A stretch of 64,000 nt of DNA from an uncultured Actinomycetes bacterium (GTDB taxonomy: Bacteria; Actinomycetota; Actinomycetes; Mycobacteriales; Nakamurellaceae), in NCBI GenBank assembly GCA_937926105.1, contig CALANS010000182.1:124001-188000 (forward strand), in the 5' to 3' direction. The notes beneath the pieces are model-generated. The model was not told where the DNA came from. It did no database searches and saw only the letters and a list, made by a program, of their open reading frames with translations. A program made the translations under genes and the position numbers. Every line of letters begins with the position of its first letter. Positions within the stretch are counted from its first letter, which is position 1. This document shows, in pieces, positions 1 through 9,098 of this stretch.

Positions 1-1
1 C

Positions 2-295
2 GGCGGCCAGATCGGCTACGGCCCGGTGCCGATCACCAGCGGTCGCCCCGGCTATCGCACCCCGACCGGCACGTTCGCGGTGTACTGGAAGGACAAGGAT
101 CACCGCTCGTCGCTGTTCAACGACGCACCCATGCCCAACTCGGTGTTCTTCGTCGGGGGAGTGGCGTTCCACGAGGGCAGCCTGTCGGTGGCCTCGCACG
201 GCTGTATCCACCTGAGTTGGGATGCCTCGCAGGCGTTCTGGGACGGACTGTCCAACGGTGACGGGGTCTACGTGTTCGGCTACGCGCCGTACTGA
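2..295 (+). CDS. L,D-transpeptidase (YkuD domain), C-terminal part
   Basis: Only the last 97 residues are in the window; the start lies upstream. The catalytic signature SHGCIHLS is present, with its Cys in the expected place near the C-terminus, and the preceding SGRPGYRTPTGTF and VAFHEG segments match the YkuD fold. YkuD enzymes make 3-3 cross-links in peptidoglycan outside the membrane, often on long N-terminal spacers. The usual Arg after the GC(I/V) motif is His here, a variation seen in some family members. The gene converges on the LytM-like gene on the other strand with about 20 bp between stops. Family assignment is firm; the substrate is inferred. Confidence 0.85.
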   Translation, partial: GGQIGYGPVPITSGRPGYRTPTGTFAVYWKDKDHRSSLFNDAPMPNSVFFVGGVAFHEGSLSVASHGCIHLSWDASQAFWDGLSNGDGVYVFGYAPY

Positions 296-316
296 GCCCG
301 TTCGACCGTCGGATGA

Positions 317-931
317 TCACCCCGGGTCCCACGGTTTGAGCACCACCCGCCACGGGTGCAGCAGCGACATCGGGTCCAGGTAGGTCTCGTCCGGCAGCCG
401 GGCGCCCCAATGCAGACAGTCCTCAGGGGCGCAGGACGGATGTCCCGGTTGCAGGGTGCCCAGCGCCTGACCGGACGTCACCCGCTGGCCGGGGTGCACC
501 GCGGCGTCGACGGGCTCGTAGGTGGTGCGCAGCCCCCCGTCGTGCTGGACGGACACCACGCCGCGGCCTGCCAGCATCCCGGCGTACACCACGGTTCCGG
601 CCGCGGCGGCCCGGATCGGAGTGCCGGCCGGGGCCGCGAGGTCCACCCCGCGATGGCCCGTACCGTATCGATGCTCGGGCGGCCGGAACGGGCTCAGCAC
701 CACCGGCGGGGGCGGCACCGGCAGCTGGAAGGCCTGCTCCGGACTGCTCGCCGTCGCCGGATTCGGACCGGTCGTGGCCGGTCCCGTCGCTGGCTGCAGG
801 GCCGTCCGGAAGGACAGTGGCCCGGCTGGTCCCGCGTGCGGCGGCCGGGTCGGCCCGGCGGACGACGCCCCGACCGGTCCGGTCAAGGCACCCAGGATCA
901 CCACCACGACGGCCACGCCTGCCACGCGCAT
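317..931 (-). CDS. LytM/M23-family secreted protein, probably non-catalytic
   Basis: This 204-residue protein begins with a signal-like segment (MRVAGVAVVVVILGALTG), which is why the Met at 931 was chosen over longer readings. A proline-rich linker follows, then a LytM domain with HRGVDLAAPAGTPI and GTVVYAG. The first zinc-ligand motif (HxxxD in HRGVD) is kept. The usual HxH is CLH (CLHWGARL) and the usual YxHL is YEPV, so peptidase activity is doubtful; a role in binding or activating cell-wall amidases is an inference. A LytM gene divergent from rpsB is a conserved arrangement in actinobacteria. Confidence 0.82.
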   Translation of the reverse strand: MRVAGVAVVVVILGALTGPVGASSAGPTRPPHAGPAGPLSFRTALQPATGPATTGPNPATASSPEQAFQLPVPPPPVVLSPFRPPEHRYGTGHRGVDLAAPAGTPIRAAAAGTVVYAGMLAGRGVVSVQHDGGLRTTYEPVDAAVHPGQRVTSGQALGTLQPGHPSCAPEDCLHWGARLPDETYLDPMSLLHPWRVVLKPWDPG

Positions 932-1401
932 GGTTCCGATGCTGGCTCGGTCCGGCGTCGGATGCCGGCCGGCTCCGCCGGATTGTGGATGGGAACCGGA
1001 CAGGGGGATATCGGCGCCCGTGGCCATCGCGACGGTGCCGGACACGGTCCAGGCGCGAGGCCCGGACCGGCATCGGCGGTTCGCGCTCCACCGTCCGGGT
1101 CGCGTATGCTGCACCTGCGGCCCGTGCCTGCACGGGTCGACTTCGCACGCTCTGGAACCGGAGCTGGTCGCCCGCGATGCACTACGGCGCGATCCCACCG
1201 GTCGGCGGGCCCGAGGTCCCGAACCTGCACCGCGCGGTGCCTGGGTCGGGCGGGTTTCGTCGAGGGCGTCAGGGCTACCGGCCACCGGGCCGGCGGCGAC
1301 AACCGAAACCGCGCCGTCAGTGATGGGTGCACGCCCGGAGTCGAACTCCGTCGCGCCCGGTGCTACACGGCGCCACAACAGGAAGGGACGACCGAACCGT
1401 C
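932..1401. other. 470-bp divergent intergenic region upstream of rpsB
   Basis: No credible coding sequence is seen here; long frames on both strands have unnatural composition. It must hold the divergent promoters of the LytM-like gene and of rpsB. A TATGCT hexamer at 1105-1110 is a possible plus-strand -10 box, with TTCGCG at 1080-1085 as a weak -35 (19-bp gap). A purine-rich stretch ending about 1388 is the only candidate ribosome-binding site for rpsB and lies rather far from its start. Confidence 0.5.
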
Positions 1402-2304
1402 ATGGCCGTCGTCACCATGCGCCAGCTGCTCGACGCTGGCGTCCACTTCGGGCACCAGACCCGGCGGTGGAACCCCAAGATGAAGCGCTTTATCCTCACC
1501 GAGCGCAACGGCATCTACATCATCGACCTGCAGCAGACCCTGTCGTACATCGACCGGGCCTTCGACTTCGTCAAGGACACGGTCGCGCACGGCGGAACGA
1601 TCCTGTTCGTCGGGACCAAGCGTCAGGCCCAGGAGGCCATCGCCAGCGAGGCGACGCGGGTCAGCATGCCGTTCGTCAACCAGCGCTGGCTGGGCGGCAT
1701 GCTCACCAACTTCGCCACCGTGCACAAGCGCCTGCAGCGACTCAAGGACCTGGAGGCCATGGAGTCGTCCGGTGAGTTCGCCGGCCGCACCAAGAAGGAG
1801 GTGCTGCTGCTGACCCGGGAGAAGGACAAGCTCGCCAAGTCGCTCGGCGGCATCCGGGACATGGCCAAGGTGCCCAGCGCGATCTGGGTGGTGGACACCA
1901 AGAAGGAGCACATCGCCGTCGGCGAGGCCCGCAAGCTGGGCATCCCGGTCGTCGCGGTGCTGGACACCAACTGCGACCCCGACGAGGTGGACTTCCCGCT
2001 GCCCGGCAACGACGACGCCATCCGGTCGGCCGCGCTGCTGACGAAGGTCGTCGCTGAAGCGGTGGCCGAGGGACTGCTGGCCCGCTCCGGCGGAGCGGCG
2101 GTCGCCGCCGGCGAGGAGCCGTTGGCCGAGTGGGAGCGCGAGCTGCTGGCCGCACACGAGGAGCAGCAGGCCGCCGCCCAGGCCGAGGCTGCCGCACCGG
2201 CCGAGCCGGGCGCCGCCGAGCCCGCTGCCTCCGCCGCCGAGTCCGCTCCAGCCGCCGCCGAGGCGGGGTCCGACCCAGAGGCTGCAGTCACCACCGAGGG
2301 CTGA
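1402..2304 (+). CDS. rpsB: 30S ribosomal protein S2
   Basis: The 300-residue product starts [20 protein letters not shown], the canonical S2 N-terminus, which fixes the start at 1402. Conserved segments include [17 protein letters not shown] and [12 protein letters not shown]2 binds the 30S subunit near the anti-Shine-Dalgarno region. The last 60 or so residues are an Ala/Glu-rich tail, longer than in E. coli S2 but common in actinobacteria. A large perfect palindrome follows the stop before tsf, so differential expression of rpsB and tsf by attenuation is plausible. Confidence 0.98.
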   Translation: MAVVTMRQLLDAGVHFGHQTRRWNPKMKRFILTERNGIYIIDLQQTLSYIDRAFDFVKDTVAHGGTILFVGTKRQAQEAIASEATRVSMPFVNQRWLGGMLTNFATVHKRLQRLKDLEAMESSGEFAGRTKKEVLLLTREKDKLAKSLGGIRDMAKVPSAIWVVDTKKEHIAVGEARKLGIPVVAVLDTNCDPDEVDFPLPGNDDAIRSAALLTKVVAEAVAEGLLARSGGAAVAAGEEPLAEWERELLAAHEEQQAAAQAEAAAPAEPGAAEPAASAAESAPAAAEAGSDPEAAVTTEG

Positions 2305-2314
2305 TCGCGTGCGG

Positions 2315-2354
2315 CCCGCCGGGGCTCGCGGGTGCACCCGCGAGCCCCGGCGGG
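2315..2354. terminator. 40-bp perfect palindrome between rpsB and tsf
   Basis: Bases 2315-2334 are the exact reverse complement of 2335-2354, giving a 20-bp dyad with no mismatch; the arm begins CCCGCCGGGGCTCGCGGG. No T tract follows, as is usual for actinobacterial hairpin terminators. Its position 10 bp after the rpsB stop and 87 bp before tsf suggests an attenuator or an RNA-processing structure within the operon. Confidence 0.75.
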
Positions 2355-2441
2355 TAGGCACGCGGCGCTGCGCGATCTGTCGGGTCGCGTCCGGGCGCCG
2401 GTCCGCCGACACCAGCACATCCACAACACGAGGGAACACAC

Positions 2442-3263
2442 ATGGCGAACATCTCCGCCGCAGACGTCAAGCGGCTCCGCGACCTCACCGGCGCGGGGAT
2501 GATGGACTGCAAGAAGGCCCTGGACGAGGCTGAGGGCGACTTCGACAAGGCGCAGGAGATCCTGCGCATCAAGGGAGCCAAGGATGCCGGCAAGCGGGCC
2601 GAGCGGACCACGGCCGAGGGCATGATCGCCACCAGCGGCGACGCGCTGATAGAGCTGAACTCCGAGACCGACTTCGTGGCCAAGAATGCCGAGTTCCAGG
2701 AGCTGGCCGGCCGGATCGCGGAGGTCGCCGCCGCCAGCGACGGGACCCCGGAGGGCGTGCTGGCCGCCGAGCTGGACGGCTCCACCGTTGCCGACGCGAT
2801 CACCGCGCTGTCCGGCAAGATCGGCGAGAAGCTGGTGCTCAACCGGGTCGCCAAGCTGGACGGCCCCACCGCGGTGTACCTGCATCGCCGGTCCGCGGAT
2901 CTGCCGCCCGCCATCGGCGTGCTGGTCGCCTACACCGGGGACGGGGACGCGGCCGCCGAGGCTGCCCGCGGCGCCGCCATGCAGGTCGCCTCGCTGCGCG
3001 CCCGCTACGTCAGCCGGGAGGACGTGCCCGCCGAGGTGGTGGACAGTGAGCGACGCATCGCCGAGGCCACCGCTCGCGAGGAGGGCAAGCCGGAGGCTGC
3101 GCTGCCCAAGATCATCGAGGGCCGGTTGCAGGGCTTCTACAAGGAGGCCGTGCTGACCGAGCAGGGCTCCGTGCGGGATTCCAAGAAGACCGTCGGGGCG
3201 CTGCTCGGCGACGCCGGTGTCACCGTCCGCGCATTCGTGCGCTTCGAGGTGGGTACTGCCTGA
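2442..3263 (+). CDS. tsf: Elongation factor Ts
   Basis: The 273-residue protein starts [20 protein letters not shown], with the EF-Ts signatures [11 protein letters not shown] and [12 protein letters not shown]. It is the guanine-nucleotide exchange factor for EF-Tu. A purine-rich stretch (CGAGGGAA) about 7 nt before the ATG serves as ribosome-binding site. Length and domain order (UBA-like N-domain, core, C-terminal segment) are normal. It follows rpsB, the standard arrangement, and precedes pyrH. Confidence 0.98.
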   Translation: MANISAADVKRLRDLTGAGMMDCKKALDEAEGDFDKAQEILRIKGAKDAGKRAERTTAEGMIATSGDALIELNSETDFVAKNAEFQELAGRIAEVAAASDGTPEGVLAAELDGSTVADAITALSGKIGEKLVLNRVAKLDGPTAVYLHRRSADLPPAIGVLVAYTGDGDAAAEAARGAAMQVASLRARYVSREDVPAEVVDSERRIAEATAREEGKPEAALPKIIEGRLQGFYKEAVLTEQGSVRDSKKTVGALLGDAGVTVRAFVRFEVGTA

Positions 3264-3344
3264 TCCGGGCCGCGGGACCAGCCGGACAGCTACCGACCGG
3301 GACCGCGCTGGTGTTCCGGGTCGTCCGCGAGGAGGGTGAACGCC

Positions 3345-4169
3345 ATGTCATCGAGCGCTTCGTCGTCGATTCCGTCGTCGATCCCGTCATCGGTTCCGCC
3401 GGATGCGGCCACCGAACCGGGCCCCGGCCCAGACGGTGACGGTGCTACGGCCCGTCGCCCGCTCCGCCGGGTGCTGCTCAAGCTGGGCGGCGAGATGTTC
3501 GGCGGCGGCGGCGTCGGTGTCGACCCGGACGTGGTGTCCACGGTCGCCCGACAGGTCGCCGACGTGGTGCGCGGCGGGGTCCAGATGGCCATCGTCATCG
3601 GTGGCGGCAACTTCTTCCGGGGAGCCCAACTCCAGCAGCGTGGCATGGATCGAGCCCGCGCCGACTACATGGGCATGCTCGGCACGGTGATGAACTGCCT
3701 GGCGCTGCAGGACTTCCTGGAGCGCGAGCAGCACGTGGACACCCGAGTGCAGACCGCCATCACGATGGGCCAGGTCGCCGAGCCGTACATCCCGCGGCGC
3801 GCGATCCGGCACCTGGAGAAGGGCCGGGTGGTGATCTTCGGGGCCGGCGTCGGCATGCCCTACTTCTCTACCGACACCACCGCCGCGCAGCGCGCCCTGG
3901 AGACCGACGCCGAGGCGGTGCTGCTGGCCAAGGCGGTGGACGGCGTGTACGACGCCGACCCGCGCCAGGTCCCGGGTGCCACAATGTTCACCGAGATCAC
4001 CCACCGCGAGGTGCTGGAACGAGGGCTGCAGGTCGCGGACGCCACCTCCTTCAGCCTGTGCATGGACAACGGAATGCCGATGGTCGTGTTCAACCTGCTG
4101 ACCGAGGGCAACATCGCCCGCGTCGTCGCCGGCGAACCGGTCGGCACGTTGGTGCATACCCCCCGCTGA
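3345..4169 (+). CDS. pyrH: UMP kinase
   Basis: This amino-acid-kinase-fold enzyme converts UMP to UDP in pyrimidine synthesis. Typical motifs are [22 protein letters not shown] and the uridylate-binding region around [20 protein letters not shown]. The ATG at 3345 follows GGAGGG with an 8-nt gap; an in-frame GTG at 3336 overlaps that site and was rejected. The first 40 residues are a Ser/Pro-rich extension ([15 protein letters not shown]) not needed for the fold and partly encoded by imperfect repeats. The gene order tsf-pyrH-frr-cdsA is widely conserved. Confidence 0.97.
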   Translation: MSSSASSSIPSSIPSSVPPDAATEPGPGPDGDGATARRPLRRVLLKLGGEMFGGGGVGVDPDVVSTVARQVADVVRGGVQMAIVIGGGNFFRGAQLQQRGMDRARADYMGMLGTVMNCLALQDFLEREQHVDTRVQTAITMGQVAEPYIPRRAIRHLEKGRVVIFGAGVGMPYFSTDTTAAQRALETDAEAVLLAKAVDGVYDADPRQVPGATMFTEITHREVLERGLQVADATSFSLCMDNGMPMVVFNLLTEGNIARVVAGEPVGTLVHTPR

Positions 4170-4254
4170 TACCCCCGCCCCGACAACCTCGTCACCGCCC
4201 TGCGGAATCCCCGACGCATACGACCCAGCCATCGACCACGTGAGAGGCCAGCAG

Positions 4255-4812
4255 ATGATCGACGAAACGCTCTTCGAGGCCGAGGAGAAGATGGAAAAGG
4301 CCATCGGGGTGGTCAAGGAGGACCTCGCGACCCTGCGCACCGGCCGGGCGACCGCGCACACCTTCGCCCGGGTGATGATCGACTACTACGGCTCGCCGAC
4401 CCCGCTGCCACAGATGGCCACCATCAACACGCCGGAGGCACGGATGGCCGTCATCAAGCCCTACGACGCCACCCAGATGCATGCGGTGGAAAAGGCCATC
4501 CGGGACTCCGACCTGGGCGTCAACCCCAGCACCGACGGCACCGTGATCCGGGTGGTGTTCCCGCAGCTCACCGAGGAGCGCCGGCGCGAACTGGGCAAGG
4601 TTGCCCGGTCCAAGGGCGAGGACGCGAAGGTGTCGATCCGCAACGTGCGTCGCAAGGCCAAGGAAGAACTCGACCGGATGGCCAAGGACGGCGAGGTCGG
4701 CGAGGACGATGTGGCACGCGCCGAGAAGGAGCTGCAGGGCGTCACCGACCGGTACGTCGGCCAGGTGGACGAGCTGGTCAAGAACAAGGAAGCCGAGCTG
4801 CTCGAGGTCTGA
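4255..4812 (+). CDS. frr: Ribosome recycling factor
   Basis: The product is 185 residues, the standard family length, when the ATG at 4255 is used; it is preceded by GAGAGG with a 7-nt gap. Recognisable parts are the N-terminal [10 protein letters not shown] helix, LRTGRAT, and the C-terminal helices with [19 protein letters not shown] spacing. RRF with EF-G splits post-termination ribosomes. The stop codon shares one base with the start of cdsA, so the two genes are translationally coupled. Confidence 0.98.
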   Translation: MIDETLFEAEEKMEKAIGVVKEDLATLRTGRATAHTFARVMIDYYGSPTPLPQMATINTPEARMAVIKPYDATQMHAVEKAIRDSDLGVNPSTDGTVIRVVFPQLTEERRRELGKVARSKGEDAKVSIRNVRRKAKEELDRMAKDGEVGEDDVARAEKELQGVTDRYVGQVDELVKNKEAELLEV

Positions 4813-5738
4813 TGCGGCCGCGATCAGAAGACCGGACCGTGACCCGCCCGGAGGATTCGGCACCGGACCAGGCCCCGCCGACCGGGGCCGGGACATCGCC
4901 GGCCACGCCGCCACCGGCGGCGCGCACCCCCCGGGCCGGGCGCGATCTGCCGATGGCTGTCGGTGTCGGAGTGGGGCTGGGCGCCGTCGCCATCGCCTGC
5001 CTGCTGCTGTTCCGACCGGGGTTCCTGGTGATCATCGGTGCGGCCATGGTGGCCGCCATCTGGGAGATGCGCGGGACGCTGCAGCGCGCCCGCTCCATCG
5101 CCCTGGTATGGGTGCCGCTGACGCTGGGCGTGCTGGCCACCGTGGTCACCACCTGGTGGTGGGGGCACGCCGCGCAGGCCCTCGGGCTGGTGCTGACCGC
5201 GCTTGCGGTGATGTTCTATCGGCTCGTCGGGGGCGCGCAGGGTTACGTGGCCGACGTCACCGCCACCGTGTTCCTGGCCGTCTACCTGGGCGGGCTGGCC
5301 TCGTTCGCCACCCTGCTGGTGCGCCCGGACGACGGCATGGCTCGGATCCTGGTGTTCCTGATCGCCGCGGTGTGCTCGGATACCGGCGGATATGCCGCGG
5401 GGGTACTCGCCGGGCGGCATCCGATGGCGCCGCGGATCTCGCCGAAGAAGTCCTGGGAGGGGCTGGCCGGGTCGGTGGTGATCGCCGGGGTGGGCGGGGC
5501 CGTCGCGCTGGCGCTGCTGCTGCACCACCCGTGGTGGCAGGGCGCCGTGCTGGGTGTGGTGGTCGCGCTGGTCGCCACCGCGGGGGACCTGTCGGAGTCG
5601 CTGATCAAGCGGGACCTCGGGGTGAAGGACATGGGCACCCTGCTGCCCGGCCACGGCGGCGTGATGGACCGGCTGGACTCGCTGCTGCCGTGCGCGGTGG
5701 TCTGCTGGATCCTGCTCGGCGTCTTCGTGCCGGTGTAG
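4812..5738 (+). CDS. cdsA: Phosphatidate cytidylyltransferase (CDP-diglyceride synthase)
   Basis: The enzyme makes CDP-diacylglycerol from CTP and phosphatidate, the branch point of phospholipid synthesis in the membrane. The C-terminal family signature is intact: SLIKRDLGVKDMG followed by LLPGHGGVMDRLDS. About eight hydrophobic segments follow a 45-residue Pro/Ala-rich cytoplasmic N-terminal tail. The ATG at 4812 overlaps the frr stop by one base. It converges on the anchored protein gene with 35 bp between them. Confidence 0.96.
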   Translation: MRPRSEDRTVTRPEDSAPDQAPPTGAGTSPATPPPAARTPRAGRDLPMAVGVGVGLGAVAIACLLLFRPGFLVIIGAAMVAAIWEMRGTLQRARSIALVWVPLTLGVLATVVTTWWWGHAAQALGLVLTALAVMFYRLVGGAQGYVADVTATVFLAVYLGGLASFATLLVRPDDGMARILVFLIAAVCSDTGGYAAGVLAGRHPMAPRISPKKSWEGLAGSVVIAGVGGAVALALLLHHPWWQGAVLGVVVALVATAGDLSESLIKRDLGVKDMGTLLPGHGGVMDRLDSLLPCAVVCWILLGVFVPV

Positions 5739-5773
5739 CCGCTGCCGGTCACCTCCGGCCGTCTTGCTGCGCC

Positions 5774-6514
5774 TCAGCGCACCCGGCGCCAGTGATTCAG
5801 GCCGTCCGGGCCTCGCCGGCAGGCGTAGTGGTGCCCGTCCAGCCCGATCCCCGTCATGGTCTGGGCCAGGCAACCCCCGCCGTCGGTGACCGCCCGCCAG
5901 CGCAGGCTGCCGTCGGTCTGGTCGTGTTGGCAGTACAGGGTCGCGCCGGCCGGGGTCGAGGACTTCTCGCCGAGGGTGCCGCACGATCCGCCCGGCTCGT
6001 CGGCCTTGGAATCGGCGGTGACGGTGCTGCCAGCCGTGCTGGTGCCCGGGCGGCTGACCGAACCCCTCGTGCTCGAGGTGCTGGTCGCCGGCGCTGACGA
6101 GATCCGTGGGGTCGGACCGGCAGAGGTGGTGGCGGCGCGGCCGGTGGAGCGCGCCAGGTCGGTGGTGCTCGGGGCGTTGCTGCCGGTACCGCCCGGATCG
6201 GCGGCAGGCTCGTCGGTCGGTGCGGACGCGGCCGGGTCCGTGGAGTCATCGGTGACGGGAGTCAGCGACTGCTGCCACGGTGAGGTGATGCTGGCCGCAG
6301 ACGAGCCGTGGTCATCCGGGCTCGCGTCCGCGGGCTCGCCCGCGCCGGACGGGAGCCGATCCGTGCTCCCCGCGCCGGACGTGCTCGCGCCCGTCGACCC
6401 GGGCCGGTTGCCGGCACGCTCGGACATCCCGGCGTGGATCACCAGTCCGACCAGCACCCCGATGGTGACCGACAGCACCACGGCGCCGATCGCCAGGCCG
6501 ACCGAACGTCGCAT
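5774..6514 (-). CDS. Membrane-anchored protein with Cys-rich C-terminal domain, function unknown
   Basis: The 246-residue product has an N-terminal transmembrane or uncleaved signal segment (SVGLAIGAVVLSVTIGVLVG) ending about residue 28. A Ser/Thr/Pro/Ala-rich linker of about 140 residues follows. A compact C-terminal domain of about 70 residues carries three spaced cysteines (SCGTLG, LYCQHD, GGCLAQ) plus HHYACRR, which suggests disulfides outside the cell. The start at 6514 has a GGAGGGAGG ribosome-binding site. The architecture suggests a surface-exposed anchored domain; no function is recognised. Confidence 0.72.
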   Translation of the reverse strand: MRRSVGLAIGAVVLSVTIGVLVGLVIHAGMSERAGNRPGSTGASTSGAGSTDRLPSGAGEPADASPDDHGSSAASITSPWQQSLTPVTDDSTDPAASAPTDEPAADPGGTGSNAPSTTDLARSTGRAATTSAGPTPRISSAPATSTSSTRGSVSRPGTSTAGSTVTADSKADEPGGSCGTLGEKSSTPAGATLYCQHDQTDGSLRWRAVTDGGGCLAQTMTGIGLDGHHYACRRGPDGLNHWRRVR

Positions 6515-6562
6515 CCGGCCCTCCCTCCGGCGGATCGGCGCCTCGCAGCAGCCTATCGAGAG

Positions 6563-6616
6563 CCGAGTCGAATGCCCTGGGACGCGGCAGGGCGCGTCCC
6601 GGGGCATTCGACTCGG
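6563..6616. repeat. Large inverted repeat (24-bp arms) in a divergent promoter region
   Basis: Bases 6563-6586 pair with 6593-6616 across a 6-nt loop (GCAGGG). There is a single T/G position in 24 pairs, which stays paired as G-U in RNA. The arm begins CCGAGTCGAATGCCC. It lies between the divergent starts at 6514 and 6635, ending 18 bp before the ABC ATPase start. It could be a regulator operator, a hairpin in the ABC leader, or a transcriptional insulator. Confidence 0.7.
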
Positions 6617-6634
6617 GGATGGCAGGCTGGCGGC

Positions 6635-7453
6635 ATGCTTCCCGAGACCGACCTGCCCGCCTACCCCGACTCGGTCGCGCCGCCGGCCGTGGTGGCCGTG
6701 GCGTTGCGGGGGCTGACCAAGCAGTACCGCGGACGCGCCGTGGTCGACCACATCGGCCTGGACGTGCCACGGGGCAGCTTCTTCGGCCTGGTCGGACCGA
6801 ACGGTGCTGGCAAGACGACAACCCTGTCGATGGTGACCGGACTACTGCGACCGGACGCCGGCCGGGCCTACGTCGCCGGCGTCGACGTGTGGGCGGACCC
6901 GGTGGCGGCCAAGGCCCGGATGGGGGTGCTGCCGGACGGGCTGCGCCTGTTCGAGCGACTGTCCGGCCCGGAGCTGCTGGGGTATCTGGGCCGGCTGCGC
7001 GGTCTGGACGCCGCCGTGGTGCAGCGACGCAGCGTGGACCTGATCGGTGTGCTGGACCTTGCGGAGGCGGGCAACACCTTGGTGGCCGACTACTCCACCG
7101 GGATGCGCAAGAAGATCACCCTGGCCGCCGCGCTGCTGCACAGCCCGCCGGTGCTGCTGCTGGACGAGCCGCTGGAGGCGGTTGATCCGGTGTCGGCGCG
7201 GGCGATCCGCACCGTGCTGGCCGGCTACACCGGCTCGGGCGGGACGGTGGTGTTCTCCTCCCACGTGATGGCGCTGGTCGAGGGGCTGTGCTCGCATGTG
7301 GCGGTGATGAACCACGGGCAGATCGTCGCGGCCGGGGAACTGGACACGGTCCGGGGCGGCGCGGCCAGCCTGGACGATGCGTTCCTGCACCTGATCGGCG
7401 CCGACGATCGCGGGGGAGGGGACCTGGAATGGTTGCGCTCTTCGCCCGCCTGA
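6635..7453 (+). CDS. ABC transporter ATP-binding protein (exporter type)
   Basis: The 272-residue ATPase has Walker A GPNGAGKTT, a signature region YSTGMRKKITLAAALLHSP in place of canonical LSGGQ, and Walker B VLLLDEPLEAVD. The degenerate signature (YSTGM) is typical of ABC-2 type exporters. A switch His is in VVFSSHVM. The ATG at 6635 was chosen because the conserved domain begins about 25 residues later. It overlaps the permease gene by 25 bp, so the two form a two-component exporter. Substrate is unknown. Confidence 0.88.
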   Translation: MLPETDLPAYPDSVAPPAVVAVALRGLTKQYRGRAVVDHIGLDVPRGSFFGLVGPNGAGKTTTLSMVTGLLRPDAGRAYVAGVDVWADPVAAKARMGVLPDGLRLFERLSGPELLGYLGRLRGLDAAVVQRRSVDLIGVLDLAEAGNTLVADYSTGMRKKITLAAALLHSPPVLLLDEPLEAVDPVSARAIRTVLAGYTGSGGTVVFSSHVMALVEGLCSHVAVMNHGQIVAAGELDTVRGGAASLDDAFLHLIGADDRGGGDLEWLRSSPA

Positions 7454-9012
7454 AGTGGTCGCTGACCACCGGGCGGGTGCGGGCGGCACCCACCCGCGGC
7501 AAGGTGGCGGTGGCCCTGGGCCTGGCGTTCGGGCTGCTGATCTCCGGCCTGCTGGCCGCGACATTCATTGCCCTGCGCACCGAGACCGACCTGGCGGTCC
7601 CGGTGATCGGCTCGTTCTTCACCGGGCAGCTGCTGGCGTGGATGCTGGCGCCGCTGATCGCCTTCGGGGTGGACGAGACCATCGATCCCCGACGGTTCGC
7701 CCTGCTGCCGCTGCGGCCGGCGGTGCTGCAGCGCGGGCTACTGGTCAGCTCGTTGATCGGCTATCTGCCGGTGTTCAACATGGTGGTGCTGGTGGGCGCC
7801 GCGATCGGGCTCAGCCGGCGGTGGGACGTGCTGCCGGTGGCGGCGCTGGCCTGCGCGGTTCAGATGGTCACCTGCGTGGTGTGCTCCCGAGCGGCGTCCA
7901 CCTCGATGGCGACGCTGATGTCTTCGCGGCGCGGCCGGGACCTCGGCATGGCGGTGGGCATCGCGGTCGTGGTGGCCTACACCGGCGGGTCGATCCTGCT
8001 GAACACCCAGCGCGGCGGCGATCCGACGGGTGCGCTGGGCACGGCGCGGGCGCTGCTGTGGGGCCCACCGGGGGCGCTGGCGGTCGTGCCGGGGGCGCTG
8101 TTGGACGGGGCGACGGGGCGGTTGATCATCGCGGTGGGCACGGCGACGCTGTTTCTTCTGCTGTGCTGGTGGTGGTGGCATGCGGCACTGCGGCGCAGTC
8201 TGGTGACCACGCCCTCCACCACCGCGGGCAGCACCCCGGCACGCGCCGGGGACCTGGGCAGCGCCGTGGCCAGCAGCGTGCGCGGCACGGCGCTGCTGGT
8301 GGCCGCACGCGATCTGCGGCTGGCCTGGCGCGACCCGATCCGTCGGTTGCCGTGGATCGTGGTGGTGCTGTTCGCCGTGGCCTGGCCGTTCGTGGTGCAG
8401 GGCGAAGGCGCCATCTTCGCGGTGGTGCTCGGGTCGTTGCTGGCGGGGGCCCAGACCGCCAACCACCTCGGCGTGGAGGGTTCGGGGATCTGGTTGCACC
8501 TGGTGGCCTACGCCGATTCCATGCGGGCGCGGGGGGAGATGCTGGGTCACGCAGCGGCCAGCCTCGGCCCAGGGATCGCGATCATCGCGGCGGGGCTGGC
8601 CGTGCAGGTCGCGACTCGCGGGCACGCCGACCTGCTGCCGGCCGCCGCCGGGTTGTGCTTGAGCGCGTTGCTGGGCGCGTTGGGCGCGGCGTGCTGGTTG
8701 TCCGCGGAGTTGCCCTACGCCATGCCGCAGAGCCGCACCTCGATCTTCACCTCCAGCGTGGCCGGCCAGAAGGGCCGATCGGCGGGCGCCGCGTTGGCGG
8801 TCCTGGGAGTCGGAGCGGCGACGGCGTCCCCGGCCATCGGCGCGGTGGTCGCCGCGGTGACGGTCGATCCGGCGTGGGGCTGGCTCGCGCTGGTGGCGGC
8901 GCTGGTCTGCGGGGTGCCGGTGTTCGTGGGTCTGGTGCTGCTGGGCGCCCGGCGGTATCTCGCGCGCGGGCCGGAGATCTTGGCGGTGGTGTCGGCGGGC
9001 GACCGGGCCTGA
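7429..9012 (+). CDS. ABC transporter permease
   Basis: The 527-residue protein is strongly hydrophobic with about 10-12 membrane segments, for example VAVALGLAFGLLISGLLAA and LPWIVVVLFAVAWPFVV. It starts inside the 3' end of the ATPase gene, with GGGGGAGGGG as ribosome-binding site 7 nt upstream of the ATG at 7429. It belongs with the ABC-2-like large permeases of actinobacteria and pairs with the upstream ATPase. It ends facing the Scy-like gene, with a strong hairpin between them. Confidence 0.85.
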   Translation: MVALFARLKWSLTTGRVRAAPTRGKVAVALGLAFGLLISGLLAATFIALRTETDLAVPVIGSFFTGQLLAWMLAPLIAFGVDETIDPRRFALLPLRPAVLQRGLLVSSLIGYLPVFNMVVLVGAAIGLSRRWDVLPVAALACAVQMVTCVVCSRAASTSMATLMSSRRGRDLGMAVGIAVVVAYTGGSILLNTQRGGDPTGALGTARALLWGPPGALAVVPGALLDGATGRLIIAVGTATLFLLLCWWWWHAALRRSLVTTPSTTAGSTPARAGDLGSAVASSVRGTALLVAARDLRLAWRDPIRRLPWIVVVLFAVAWPFVVQGEGAIFAVVLGSLLAGAQTANHLGVEGSGIWLHLVAYADSMRARGEMLGHAAASLGPGIAIIAAGLAVQVATRGHADLLPAAAGLCLSALLGALGAACWLSAELPYAMPQSRTSIFTSSVAGQKGRSAGAALAVLGVGAATASPAIGAVVAAVTVDPAWGWLALVAALVCGVPVFVGLVLLGARRYLARGPEILAVVSAGDRA

Positions 9013-9028
9013 TTCTGCGCCGGGCAGT

Positions 9029-9085
9029 GGGCGCTGCGGGTCACGGCCGGTCCGCGACCGATCCTCGGATCGGCGCCCAGCGCCC
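9029..9085. terminator. Nested hairpin between convergent genes
   Basis: An outer stem pairs GGGCGCTG (9029-9036) with CAGCGCCC (9078-9085). An inner hairpin, CCGATCC-TC-GGATCGG, spans 9058-9073. The site lies between the permease stop and the stop of the Scy-like gene on the other strand, so it could end transcription from both sides. Confidence 0.6.
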
Positions 9086-9098
9086 CAGACCTGAGCGG

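Noticed and set aside
1320..1360. Sequence resembling a tRNA T-arm (GGAGTCGAACTCCG) before rpsB
   Set aside because: Only one arm can be formed; no acceptor, D or anticodon arms fit on either strand, and the T stem does not close properly with a 7-nt loop.
932..1378. Longer N-terminus for the LytM-like protein
   Set aside because: The added residues have shadow-frame composition and would place the signal peptide internally.
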